A DNA stretch of 64,000 nucleotides. Origin: Rosistilla carotiformis (GTDB taxonomy: Bacteria; Planctomycetota; Planctomycetia; Pirellulales; Pirellulaceae). The translations under genes were made by a program, and so were the position numbers. Shown here one piece after another: positions 27,570-36,178 of the stretch. Positions within the stretch are counted from its first letter, which is position 1. Each line of letters opens with the position of its first letter. The stretch covers positions 4,278,001-4,342,000 of the forward strand of contig NZ_CP036348.1 of NCBI RefSeq assembly GCF_007753095.1, read 5' to 3'. The notes below the pieces were generated by a model that had not been told where the DNA came from, made no database searches, and saw nothing but the letters and a program-made list of their open reading frames with translations.

Positions 27570-28478
27570 CTAAGGTCGCGATGCATGAGGCGATTGGCGG
27601 GGGACGAACGCATTTGCCATATCTGCAATGGAAAGATTCGAATCACGATAAAGCCGCCAGGCTTTCCGAACCCTCCGTTTTCGTAACGCCAGCGAGATGA
27701 TTCGCCGGGCGTATTGTTTTTTCTTGAGATCGATTGCCTGATTTCTCTCGATCTCCGACAGCGGACAGTTACATCGAAGTGCGGCAATATCAAGTTCGTA
27801 GCCGCGACGCATGTAGACGTCGCTGGCGTCGTCTTTTGTGAACTCTTGGGCGTCGTGCCGTCGCCACCAAACCAATCCGGGGGGCAGCAACACGACGGGA
27901 TATTCCGCCGCAAGCCGGTACCACAGCTCCGAATCGGACAAGACGCCCCACTGCTTGCGAAATCCGCCAACGGCATCAAACGCGTCGCGGCGGATGATCG
28001 CGCCGGTCGGGCCGCAACTCATGCAACCACGTCCTAAGAAATGTTTGCGATATGCTTCGATCGAATCCAAATACCACGGATAGGGTGAAATGTCTTCGGG
28101 CATCGAATGCGCCAACGCCAGGGCGGCATCGGGATAGCGCTGCAACGCGTCGACCATCACTTGTAATCCGTGCGGATAGATCAGATCGTCGGAATCGACA
28201 TATTTGAGATACTTCCCACGTGCAAGCGATGCTGCCTGCATGCGATTGCCGTAGTCGCCAAGGTTCGAAGGATTTGTCTGAACGCGAATGCGGGGATCCG
28301 ACTGAGCAGCCTTTCTGGCGATATCCAGCGAACCGTCGCTCGACCCATCGTCGACGACAACAATTTCGAAATCCGAAAAGCTCGATTGCAAAATACTATC
28401 GAGCGTCGCTTGGAGATATTGTTCACGGTTGTAGACGGTCACCAATACCGAAACAACGGGCGGCTGTGACACAGACAT
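27570..28478 (-). CDS. Glycosyltransferase family 2
   Basis: 302 residues from ATG at 28478, two bases after the upstream acyltransferase stop; a longer open frame upstream lies inside that gene. Seen: VSVLVTVYNREQYLQATL, VVVDDGSSDGS near 41-50 and DSD at 95-97 (YVDSDDLIYP). The basic C-terminal helix region (KKKQYARRIISLALRKRRVRK) would favour membrane association. Single-sugar inverting transferase; specificity unknown. Confidence 0.86.
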   Translation of the reverse strand: MSVSQPPVVSVLVTVYNREQYLQATLDSILQSSFSDFEIVVVDDGSSDGSLDIARKAAQSDPRIRVQTNPSNLGDYGNRMQAASLARGKYLKYVDSDDLIYPHGLQVMVDALQRYPDAALALAHSMPEDISPYPWYLDSIEAYRKHFLGRGCMSCGPTGAIIRRDAFDAVGGFRKQWGVLSDSELWYRLAAEYPVVLLPPGLVWWRRHDAQEFTKDDASDVYMRRGYELDIAALRCNCPLSEIERNQAIDLKKKQYARRIISLALRKRRVRKAWRLYRDSNLSIADMANAFVPRQSPHASRP

Positions 28479-28480
28479 GG

Positions 28481-29701
28481 TTATTGCAGCATTTCTGGCG
28501 AGACGTCCGATCGCACCGGCGTCAACGTCCGCGATCGAGTTCGGTGGTCCATCGACATTCGGGTCGGGAACCATCGATCTTTCAACCGCAGAATCGGTCG
28601 CTCGAAATACTTGTGCGATAGATGGGCGACAAACACGGTGACCGCAAAAAACAAAGGAAGCTTGACGATCCACGCATTCCATCGCAGAATCGAAAGCGGC
28701 CCCAGCATCGAGAAATCGATCTTCGTCCAAATTGGATCAAACACGTACCACGTCAGCCACACGCCCAGCGGCCAATGATAGACATAGATGCCGTAGGAAA
28801 TTTGTCCAATGTAGACGGCGATTGGGCTCTTCAGGACCGCGGCGACTCCGGGCACGCGAAAGCGGCCTTCCATACTTTTTGTCACCAACACCAGCGAACA
28901 AAGTCCCAGCAGTGGCAACCGGAACGCTTGATCCGTGGTGAGTGCCCAACCAAGAACCGCAAACACAACGATTTCGAACGTCAAACTCTGATACCAAAAC
29001 CGTGGAAACCAACGCAGCGATACTGCGATCGCACCCGCTGCGCCAAGTCCCAACGATCCCATGCGATTGACGAGACCGACGTAGTTGTAGGGTTGCAGCG
29101 TTGGAAAAAGATTCAGCACCAACTGTGAATAACCGATCACAACGATACCAAGCGTGACAACAAACAAAGCAACCAAATTACGTCTAAGCGTCAACGCAAT
29201 CAGAGGCCAGACCAGGTAAAATTGTTCTTCCACCGCCAACGACCAAAGGTAGAACAAATAATTGTCCTCGCCTTTGAGATGCACCGTCGCATAGTTCCAT
29301 GTGTACGTTGCCAGGTACAGCATGTTTTGCCGCGCTTGTGGAAAATTGCCAGCCCAAAGCAAAAGTAAGGCGAAGTAGTAAACGGGAAATATCCGTAACG
29401 AACGTCGCCCCATGAACTTGACATAACATTCACGGAACGATGATTCGGGCGTTCTGATCAAAATCGCCGTGATCAGAAACCCGCTGATCACAAAAAACAG
29501 GTCGACACCGTAATAGCCCGCAGCCCAGAAACTTCCCAGCGGACCACCGAAGTGCTCAACCAGCACCATCGTGATCGCGACCGTCCGCAATCCGTCCATG
29601 GCGGCGTAATACGCTACCTTTCCAGAACCACCATGGACCATGCCAGACGGATCAAGTTCAGGCTGCTGCGCCCGGGGCGACTTTGGTCCTGTTGTTTTCA
29701 T
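28481..29701 (-). CDS. Acyltransferase-3 family membrane protein (OafA-like)
   Basis: 406 residues from ATG at 29701 (a GTG nine codons earlier is possible). About ten membrane helices. The family start AMDGLRTVAITMVLVEHFGG has the key His (residue 50 from this start), then LFFVISGFLITAIL, RIFPVYYFALLL and VEEQFYLVWPLIAL. Acyltransferase-3 proteins O-acylate sugars of polysaccharides or lipids at the inner membrane. With the MBOAT/SGNH pair nearby, the locus has two separate acylation routes. Confidence 0.9.
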   Translation of the reverse strand: MKTTGPKSPRAQQPELDPSGMVHGGSGKVAYYAAMDGLRTVAITMVLVEHFGGPLGSFWAAGYYGVDLFFVISGFLITAILIRTPESSFRECYVKFMGRRSLRIFPVYYFALLLLWAGNFPQARQNMLYLATYTWNYATVHLKGEDNYLFYLWSLAVEEQFYLVWPLIALTLRRNLVALFVVTLGIVVIGYSQLVLNLFPTLQPYNYVGLVNRMGSLGLGAAGAIAVSLRWFPRFWYQSLTFEIVVFAVLGWALTTDQAFRLPLLGLCSLVLVTKSMEGRFRVPGVAAVLKSPIAVYIGQISYGIYVYHWPLGVWLTWYVFDPIWTKIDFSMLGPLSILRWNAWIVKLPLFFAVTVFVAHLSHKYFERPILRLKDRWFPTRMSMDHRTRSRTLTPVRSDVSPEMLQ

Positions 29702-29896
29702 GCCCGACAAATGCAAAACACTATTCACTCACACGCTTGCAAACGTCGAATACCGTTCTGTAGCCCAAAGCACAGTCATTGTTGCATTTCCGCAACAGGA
29801 CAGGTCGATTGAGCGGCGTAAATGTCTTTGGTTCACACAAACCGCGTCGCATCAAACCGCAATGTCTTCGACGATGTTTCTATCACGGTAACGATG

Positions 29897-30706
29897 TCAG
29901 ACGTCGCTGGATTCTTCCAAATAATCCGAAGCAAGCCACGCTGACAGGTCTTTTCCCGTCAACTGGGCGGTTTCTTCTATGTCCCAACGAAATCTGTCTA
30001 GCCATTCCTCATAGATGGTGCGATCAAGTGCGTTCTCGTAAACTCCTTCGCGCACGGTTCTCGATTCGGATGTCACACTGCTGTCAACATCCAAAAATTC
30101 CAAGCACTGACGTAGAGACTCATTGTGTCGAACACGAAATTCACGCATCGTCAAGAAGTGAATCTGAGAACGTCCGAATACTCGAATCAATCGACGAATT
30201 TGATTTGCATAATAACTTCGATCAACGTATGAGTACATTAGGTTCTGATACGGAAGCGTGTCTTGCGAACGTCGAACGTCGGTTGCGAGTGCCTGGTTGA
30301 GTGATAACTGTTCAACGATCCGATCACGATTCATCGCCCAAGCCGATCTCGCCCGGTAAATGGGATGACGCAAAATTACAATCCACTTCATACCTGGGTT
30401 GTATCGCCAGATGTGTCCAGCCGCAGTCTCCCAATACATGTAGTCAGGTGTTGCCTCTCCGCATATTGTTCCGACCGCCGCGTGGGAGAAATTTCTTTCG
30501 TATGCCCAAGCCAAATATCTTCGTATCGCCTTAAAGCAATCCAGCCGAAAGCGGGCGGGGCTATTAAAGTAATGCAGTTCCTTCTGCGCAGGGATAAAAA
30601 TCTCGGGGTGGGCCCTGAGGCTTACCGATAATGCGGACGTTCCACATTTCTGGGCGCCTCCGATCAGGAACTTGACTTTCTTAGTCATCGAGTCGCTTCT
30701 GTTCAT
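29897..30706 (-). CDS. PAPS-dependent sulfotransferase
   Basis: 269 residues. The 5'-phosphosulfate loop is GGAQKCGTSAL (16-26) and the 3'-phosphate site is LRHPIYRARSAW (112-123, Arg113 and Ser121), as in sulfotransferase family 1 and heparan-sulfate-type enzymes. It would move sulfate from PAPS to a sugar hydroxyl or amine. An alternative ATG is six codons later. Its start is 10 nt after the stop of a second sulfotransferase gene, so two act from one transcript. Confidence 0.88.
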   Translation of the reverse strand: MNRSDSMTKKVKFLIGGAQKCGTSALSVSLRAHPEIFIPAQKELHYFNSPARFRLDCFKAIRRYLAWAYERNFSHAAVGTICGEATPDYMYWETAAGHIWRYNPGMKWIVILRHPIYRARSAWAMNRDRIVEQLSLNQALATDVRRSQDTLPYQNLMYSYVDRSYYANQIRRLIRVFGRSQIHFLTMREFRVRHNESLRQCLEFLDVDSSVTSESRTVREGVYENALDRTIYEEWLDRFRWDIEETAQLTGKDLSAWLASDYLEESSDV

Positions 30707-30716
30707 TTATGTTTGT

Positions 30717-31505
30717 TCAAACGACATCGTCCGTGAGCATCGATTCCCACTCTGTTCCCGCCAATGCTGCTGCCAATTCATCGAAATTAGAGACCGAGTC
30801 CCGCAAGCTTTTGCTTTGTCGCACCATGCGACCGCTCAACGGCATGGGGTCGACATTCAGAAATCGCAGCAACCGGTCGGTTGCTTGATCTTGATTGGCA
30901 ACCAATTCTTCATATACCATTTCCAGCATGGGATGGTGACAAAACTGTTGGCGAGTTTTCGCCTCGAAGTTACGCACCAATTGAAGTCGTGCGAGGCAGT
31001 CCGCTGGCGAGACATCGACGGTCGCATCGCTGGGCAATTGCGTCTTGTCGTGCGCACGGTAAACGCCCGTCTTTGCAGCCACAATCATGGAGATCACCGT
31101 CCGCAAGACGTTCCGCCGCGTCAAATGCACAATTCGCATTCGCCGGTTTTGCAAGAGGTATTGTTGCACGTCCCGCAACCCGGGCGCATTAAACCTGTCG
31201 GCATAGTCTGCTTCCAATTGGTAATATAGGAACTTTGCGCCGATGGCTTTTTCGAATCCCTTCCTTTGCAGATCTTGTTTGAACTCGCTCAACAAGTCTC
31301 GATCGCTGAAGTCTTCGCGTTTCATTCGGTTATCGGTAAAGCGTTCCCCACAATGTTTCACCCGCGGGTGAGACGACAACAGGTTCAACAACAAATTGGA
31401 ACCGGACCTGCCATTGGAGACAATAATAAAAGGTGTGGGACGTGTGAATATCAGCCGACAACGCAGCTGGATTCTTTTTACTTGATCACGAAGTTGTTGA
31501 GACAT
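30717..31505 (-). CDS. Sulfotransferase family protein (Stf0-like)
   Basis: 262 residues. Phosphosulfate loop IVSNGRSGSNLLLNLLSSHP near 28-47 and a later basic site LTRRNVLRTVISM; the C-terminal part ends FNVD-like (LLRFLNVDP), a frequent close of the fold. This version of the loop (NGRSGSN) resembles trehalose/Stf0-type sulfotransferases. Likely sulfates a sugar of the polysaccharide. Adjacent to the sulfotransferase at 29897-30706 but with a different loop, so different acceptors are likely. Confidence 0.82.
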   Translation of the reverse strand: MSQQLRDQVKRIQLRCRLIFTRPTPFIIVSNGRSGSNLLLNLLSSHPRVKHCGERFTDNRMKREDFSDRDLLSEFKQDLQRKGFEKAIGAKFLYYQLEADYADRFNAPGLRDVQQYLLQNRRMRIVHLTRRNVLRTVISMIVAAKTGVYRAHDKTQLPSDATVDVSPADCLARLQLVRNFEAKTRQQFCHHPMLEMVYEELVANQDQATDRLLRFLNVDPMPLSGRMVRQSKSLRDSVSNFDELAAALAGTEWESMLTDDVV

Positions 31506-31640
31506 TGGTTAATCTGGAATTGGTAGGTGCCCGTTTCCTTGTTCGCCGCAAGGCCGCCCGTCAAAACGGCTGTTACCGCCGGCTGACGATCGCGTTTAGG
31601 GCTTGGCCACGCTGATCTTAGAGACTCTATACATGTCCCA

Positions 31641-32714
31641 TTATTTTGGAACCCGTACGGCATTGGACAGCTGAACTCGGACCTGTTCGATCATTTCTTT
31701 TGAGAGCGTTGTGTTTTGAAACGATCCGCCGTCGGGGAAATAAGACTTGGGCAACACTTTCATTGCGATGCGACGTGCGATTCTCAACAGAATGTACGCC
31801 CTGTCGCGTGTTGCGACAGCAAATGCCAGATAGGCTTGCACCACAAATCGTTGGGCCCACTTTGGGTGATGGGAGGCCCTCCAATCCGACACAACCGCTT
31901 GGATGTTGGCTGCTGGTGTCGAAGTATTGAACAGCAGAAACTCACACTCGACAAAATATTGCCCCTCCCAAGTCTCTACACTCCTGCGGTCGGCATCGGA
32001 CAACGCTTTGGAACCTTCAAGTAGACGTACCCGCCGCGACTGGAGCATGCTTTCCGACAACGAATTCGTGATCCTGGGTGACGCGTCGCGACGAACAAAC
32101 AGATCCGGAAGGGCGAAATCCATCTTGGCGTAAGGTATCTTCCGCAACAATGCGCGAATGTGTAAATCGGTGTCGTCACCGTACATCACCGCCTCATTAA
32201 ATCCACCAAGCTCGTCGAGCGAGGTCCTTCTCCAAATCGGAGACGAGGTATGCCACGGTGGGTCTGCCTGTAAGAACCTCATCAGATCGGGGCCTGTCCG
32301 AAAATCGTTCCAACAGACATCGGAATCTCCCATCTGATGCTGGAACAAGAGCACCGGAAAGATCCAAAAGCCTTCCTCCGGGTTCTCGGCCACCGCTCTC
32401 ATTCGATTCGTCAGGCACCACGGTGCCATCAAGTCATCTGAGTCGAGAAATACGATGTGCGTTCCGCGACTTAGCCCAACGCCAATGTTCCGGCACGCCG
32501 AAGGTCCCTTGGGTTGACGGTCTCGAGCGACCACCTGAATCCGATCGTCGCGCATCTGCTGTATCGCTGCCCACTGGTCCGCATCGGACCCGTCATCCAC
32601 AACAACCGCCTCCCAATTCGGGAACGTCTGCGCCCTCAGCGAAGCCAGCGTTTCAACCAGCAGATCCGCTCGATTAAAATGCGGGATGACCACGGTGACT
32701 AGAGGTGTGTTCAT
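31641..32714 (-). CDS. Glycosyltransferase family 2
   Basis: 357 residues from ATG at 32714 (MNTPLVTVVIPHFN); the 29 extra codons upstream overlap the previous sulfotransferase gene. VVVDDGSDADQW near 37-48 and the metal-binding DSD at 91-93 (FLDSDDLMAPW) are present. The C-terminal part is helical (RDRAYILLRIARRIAMKV), probably membrane-peripheral. Inverting sugar transfer; specificity unknown. It starts 19 nt after the stop of the sulfotransferase at 32734. Confidence 0.86.
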   Translation of the reverse strand: MNTPLVTVVIPHFNRADLLVETLASLRAQTFPNWEAVVVDDGSDADQWAAIQQMRDDRIQVVARDRQPKGPSACRNIGVGLSRGTHIVFLDSDDLMAPWCLTNRMRAVAENPEEGFWIFPVLLFQHQMGDSDVCWNDFRTGPDLMRFLQADPPWHTSSPIWRRTSLDELGGFNEAVMYGDDTDLHIRALLRKIPYAKMDFALPDLFVRRDASPRITNSLSESMLQSRRVRLLEGSKALSDADRRSVETWEGQYFVECEFLLFNTSTPAANIQAVVSDWRASHHPKWAQRFVVQAYLAFAVATRDRAYILLRIARRIAMKVLPKSYFPDGGSFQNTTLSKEMIEQVRVQLSNAVRVPK

Positions 32715-32733
32715 TGCAACCGGCGACAAGCTT

Positions 32734-33381
32734 TCAATTGTCGTATCCGCCCAAGGCAAGGTCGGCACGATACAATTGGTGGATGACCAATCGTTGTGCA
32801 TCGGTCACCTCAAAGTCGCGTTCAATATGCCCCGTCGTGTTCGTCTTTGTCGAAAAGTCAATATCGGGAATGACCGCCAATGCGTCGGACTCCTCGACCC
32901 GCAAAATCTTGCATTGCGGCCATCGCATCCGATGCTTTCCAGCGAAAAACAGACGGTTTGTCCAGTCCTGTGGGTTGAAGTGACCGTCGCGATGGTAGAG
33001 ATCGGGTAACAAGTTCACAAATTCGTCAAAGCGGAATCGCAGGAATGCGTCTGCGATCTGGGAATCCGAAGCTCCTTTTGAGATGCCCAGGTGTGAATAC
33101 AGAATCTTGTGGCAATGCTGCCAATAAAATCCCTTGCAACCAATCCGCGTGGGCTGTTTACGGTATTTGTCCATAAAGCAAGAGACGGTACGGGACACTG
33201 GAGATCGAACCAAATGGTAAGCGAGTGGCAGGCCGCCATTCAAAATCGCTCGCATCAACATCCGCGGCCTCGGTACAACGTCCAGTTCATCCCAGGCGGA
33301 TGCGGCCGTAAACCGTGAGTATAAAGCCTTGAAACTGACAAAGGCATAAACCCGGTGGCTGGAATTATAGAAAACCGCCAT
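32734..33381 (-). CDS. Sulfotransferase-like protein (Sulfotransfer_2 type)
   Basis: 215 residues from ATG at 33381, 3 nt after the upstream stop; a TTG just before it overlaps. The 3'-phosphate site is likely LVRSPVSRTVSCFMDKYRK near 56-74, the family pattern R-x-P-x-x-R. The usual N-terminal phosphosulfate loop (KTGGTS) is replaced by a shorter RVYAFVSFKALYSRFT, so catalytic competence is less certain. The ending (DALAVIPDIDF, TDAQRLVIHQLYRADLAL) fits carbohydrate sulfotransferases such as dermatan/chondroitin types. Confidence 0.68.
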   Translation of the reverse strand: MAVFYNSSHRVYAFVSFKALYSRFTAASAWDELDVVPRPRMLMRAILNGGLPLAYHLVRSPVSRTVSCFMDKYRKQPTRIGCKGFYWQHCHKILYSHLGISKGASDSQIADAFLRFRFDEFVNLLPDLYHRDGHFNPQDWTNRLFFAGKHRMRWPQCKILRVEESDALAVIPDIDFSTKTNTTGHIERDFEVTDAQRLVIHQLYRADLALGGYDN

Positions 33382-33384
33382 CAA

Positions 33385-34380
33385 TTACGCCCTCGCGACA
33401 GGCCCCACGGCGTTCAGTATTCTGTCGACATTCGAATATCTGGACGACTTCAAAAATGCCGGGTAATCCAACAGCAATCGGCCTGCGGTCCCATGGATGT
33501 CATTCAAGTAACGGAAACGCTCGCGGAACCGAGCGAGGCAATCGAACTCCAACAGACGCATGTTGAAGTAGCGAACGCTCAACGGCCAGAAGTCCCAATG
33601 CGACAAATCCAAATCGCTGTTTATTAAATAACTCGTGCCACCGATGTGGTAAAGGCTTGTTCCATCACCAGGCAATTTGTTGAACGATCGTCCCTCGGCA
33701 AGCGACAGCAACCAGTAGGCCTGCAATGTATCGAAATAGCCCTTGAATTGTTCGGGGTACTCTCCCGGCTTATAACCGATCGTCCGCAGAGCGTTTGCTG
33801 CGGCTGATGGCAATTCGACCGTGACATCTGCCGAAACGCCAAATTTATCGCGGATGCGTTGCACCGCCGCGCCGTGCAGCATCAAGAAGAACGTGTCGGG
33901 AATATCGTGACCATGATCCGTTGTGGATTTCGTAAACGGTCCCGCCGCAAAATGCACATCGGGGTCCATTGAAACCGAACCGTAAAAGGCGGGATCGGTA
34001 ACGAAACAATCGGGATCCTGAATACAAAACGTCGCGGGACAGACAGCGCAAAGGTCCTTCAGAACGTCGGCATGCGCAAGCATGCTTTGCGAATTGCTTC
34101 GAAGCGAAGCGGACAGACGGACAAGGGGACGATTGGGAAGCGTCTTCCGCAACCAGAACTCGTCATCGGCAGACACCGCATTCAGCACGATCACCGATTC
34201 GAAACCAGGCAAATCTTCGTGCATACAGAATGGTGCAAAGTGGACCAATTCGGGGGTGAAGATAAAGAATATGGGCACCCGACCGCGGACTTTGCCGCCG
34301 GTGACAACCCGCCTCAAGGCACGCCGGTTAGTGTGTGACAGATGCGTCGCGCGATAGCGTCGAACCAACTTACGCAGCAT
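33385..34380 (-). CDS. Unknown protein, possible GT-A glycosyltransferase
   Basis: 331 residues, no signal peptide or membrane helix. Strand-like PIFFIFTPELVHFAPF near 36-51 and VIVLNAVS are followed by FCIQDPDCFV with DPD at 122-124, which could be the metal-binding DXD of a GT-A transferase. Later parts are Tyr/Trp/Phe-rich (YFDTLQAYWLLSLAEG, LYHIGGTSYLIN). No named family is recognised. Its position between a sulfotransferase and another unknown GT-like protein, overlapping the latter by 11 nt, supports a role in sugar assembly. Confidence 0.6.
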   Translation of the reverse strand: MLRKLVRRYRATHLSHTNRRALRRVVTGGKVRGRVPIFFIFTPELVHFAPFCMHEDLPGFESVIVLNAVSADDEFWLRKTLPNRPLVRLSASLRSNSQSMLAHADVLKDLCAVCPATFCIQDPDCFVTDPAFYGSVSMDPDVHFAAGPFTKSTTDHGHDIPDTFFLMLHGAAVQRIRDKFGVSADVTVELPSAAANALRTIGYKPGEYPEQFKGYFDTLQAYWLLSLAEGRSFNKLPGDGTSLYHIGGTSYLINSDLDLSHWDFWPLSVRYFNMRLLEFDCLARFRERFRYLNDIHGTAGRLLLDYPAFLKSSRYSNVDRILNAVGPVARA

Positions 34381-35155
34381 CGGTTGCTCCCTTGGTGCGT
34401 GTTAACGCCGATGCAAAGTTTTGCAGACATCGCACCGGCAACGTACCGCGAAGCCAACGCCAATCCATACGCCAACCAATCCGTTCCGACGGATGCAACA
34501 GGTTGTACAACAGTGTGCGGTTCAGCGAGCACAAATTGTGCGGCCAAATGTATTGGTAGGGAGGATCCACAAAGGCTGATAGATTTGTTTGGTCATATTC
34601 CTCTCTCTGCCCAGCGTGTAAATGGTAAGAGCGGACGGAAAACGCAGGATTGATCACTCGATAGCCGGCCCGACGCAGTTCGTACATCATACGGTTGTCG
34701 CAGCGGGGCACACCAATGGGAAAATCGTCAACGATGTCACGAGGCGGTCCGCGAAAGATCCAACTGTCCTGTGCATCGTTGCGGTCAAAAAGCGCAGGGC
34801 TGCCACCAGCCCGAACATTCCATCGACTCAGCGCCACACACTGTCCCGGCAAAAGCTGTCGCCCCAGGGCCGCCAGCGACGAATCAAAATAGATATCACT
34901 GTTGCAGATAACCACCGTATTGCTATCACCGCCACACAACTCTCGCGCCCAAACGAAAAAGTCTTTATATAAAGGACGACTGTGAATCGTGCGTGTCCTC
35001 AGCTTATTATGCTGCTGTGGCGAATCCGTGTTTTCCAGAAACAGACAGACCTCACCGATCACATCTTCTGCAAGATTCCGTCGCAAACACTCGTTGATTT
35101 CCTCCCGTCTGCGTCGGTTAACTTCGGGATAGTACGATGTAAAAAGACGGATCAT
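34370..35155 (-). CDS. Unknown protein, glycosyltransferase-like
   Basis: 261 residues. VVICNSDIYFD at 81-91 looks like the metal-site strand of a GT-A fold. FPIGVPRCDNRMMYELRRAGYRVINP near 144-169 resembles the acceptor-side segment of such enzymes (D of CDNR at about 151). A start RLFTSYYPEVNRRRREEINECL is seen in small GT-like proteins of capsule loci. No exact family can be named from sequence alone. Overlap of 11 nt with the following gene suggests the two unknown proteins are made together. Confidence 0.6.
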   Translation of the reverse strand: MIRLFTSYYPEVNRRRREEINECLRRNLAEDVIGEVCLFLENTDSPQQHNKLRTRTIHSRPLYKDFFVWARELCGGDSNTVVICNSDIYFDSSLAALGRQLLPGQCVALSRWNVRAGGSPALFDRNDAQDSWIFRGPPRDIVDDFPIGVPRCDNRMMYELRRAGYRVINPAFSVRSYHLHAGQREEYDQTNLSAFVDPPYQYIWPHNLCSLNRTLLYNLLHPSERIGWRMDWRWLRGTLPVRCLQNFASALTRTKGATDAA

Positions 35156-35170
35156 GCGGTCAACGGAATT

Positions 35171-36175
35171 TTAGACATGTGGGTTCCTGGGAAGATCAAC
35201 AACCAACCAGTCGTTTTGGATTAAGAACCGGCGAGTCTCCACGTCCGGTGTCGTTTTAAATAGAATCGTCATCAACATGCTCGTACCGATTCGTCCCGCT
35301 CTCGACAACCGATCTTCTTGGGCCAGCTTCAACTTCAAGTCGTGAAACAATTCCGATGACTCACCGATTGTTTCGGTTTCGTAACCAGATTGATGATGGT
35401 CGTTTAAGCCTTTTACTGCCAGCACAGGCAAGTTCATGCCCAACGCAACTTTCTCCATCTCACGCGACGAGATGGTGTACACATAATTGCCAGAATCCTC
35501 GTAGCAGGGCGGGTCTCCAAGGTGATAGAGTTTCCGCAAAGGCAGAGGGGTATCGTGCAGCCGCAGCCGCCGTTTAGCCCATTCAAATATGCCTTTGACA
35601 AGTCCAACCGGACCAACCACAGGAAACACAGGTCGATCAATCGAATAGTCTCTTGGTTCGACAAGTACCACGGCATGTTTTGCAACTCTCAGCATCTCGT
35701 AGAGCGCAAGTGGGCCGCGTGGGAAATGGTGGTAGCTCTCTTTACAAAATGCGACATCGAAACTTTCGTCTGCAAACGACAATCGCTCCGCGTTCTCAAC
35801 TTGATATTCGTTGATCAACCCACGTTGAACAGCCTGCTCCAATAAAGCGGACCCGATATCGGTTGGCAATACGGAAGAAAAGCCTTGATTTCGAATGCGA
35901 ATGGAATCAAGACCAAAACGCCCGTCACCAATGGTAACCCAACGCAGTTGCAAATTGTGCGCGAACGCTTGAACCGGCTCATACATTCGTGCGTGCCGCC
36001 AAGAATCCACGGTGTCCGTACGGAACCAACTCTCGTGAATCTTCGCACGACTTGGATCATCCCGGTCGGCATCCCAATGCTGTTCCTGGCTTTTGTGCTG
36101 AGCATCAACTGACACGTTCGTACCCTTGAATTGGAGACACTTGTGTTGGCTTGCCACGGTCGAAGAGAAGTCCAC
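35171..36175 (-). CDS. Class I SAM-dependent methyltransferase
   Basis: 334 residues from GTG at 36175. SAM-binding region WVTIGDGRFGLDSIRIR near 79-95, then an acidic turn (VLPTDIG), NAERLSFADESFDVAFCKESYHHFPR near 128-153 (the Methyltransf_11 motif pattern) and AVVLVEPRD. The target may be a sugar, a lipid carrier or a nucleotide sugar; nothing decides. It lies 3 nt after the GT4 gene stop and before the unknown GT-like gene. Confidence 0.75.
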   Translation of the reverse strand: MDFSSTVASQHKCLQFKGTNVSVDAQHKSQEQHWDADRDDPSRAKIHESWFRTDTVDSWRHARMYEPVQAFAHNLQLRWVTIGDGRFGLDSIRIRNQGFSSVLPTDIGSALLEQAVQRGLINEYQVENAERLSFADESFDVAFCKESYHHFPRGPLALYEMLRVAKHAVVLVEPRDYSIDRPVFPVVGPVGLVKGIFEWAKRRLRLHDTPLPLRKLYHLGDPPCYEDSGNYVYTISSREMEKVALGMNLPVLAVKGLNDHHQSGYETETIGESSELFHDLKLKLAQEDRLSRAGRIGTSMLMTILFKTTPDVETRRFLIQNDWLVVDLPRNPHV

Positions 36176-36178
36176 GCC

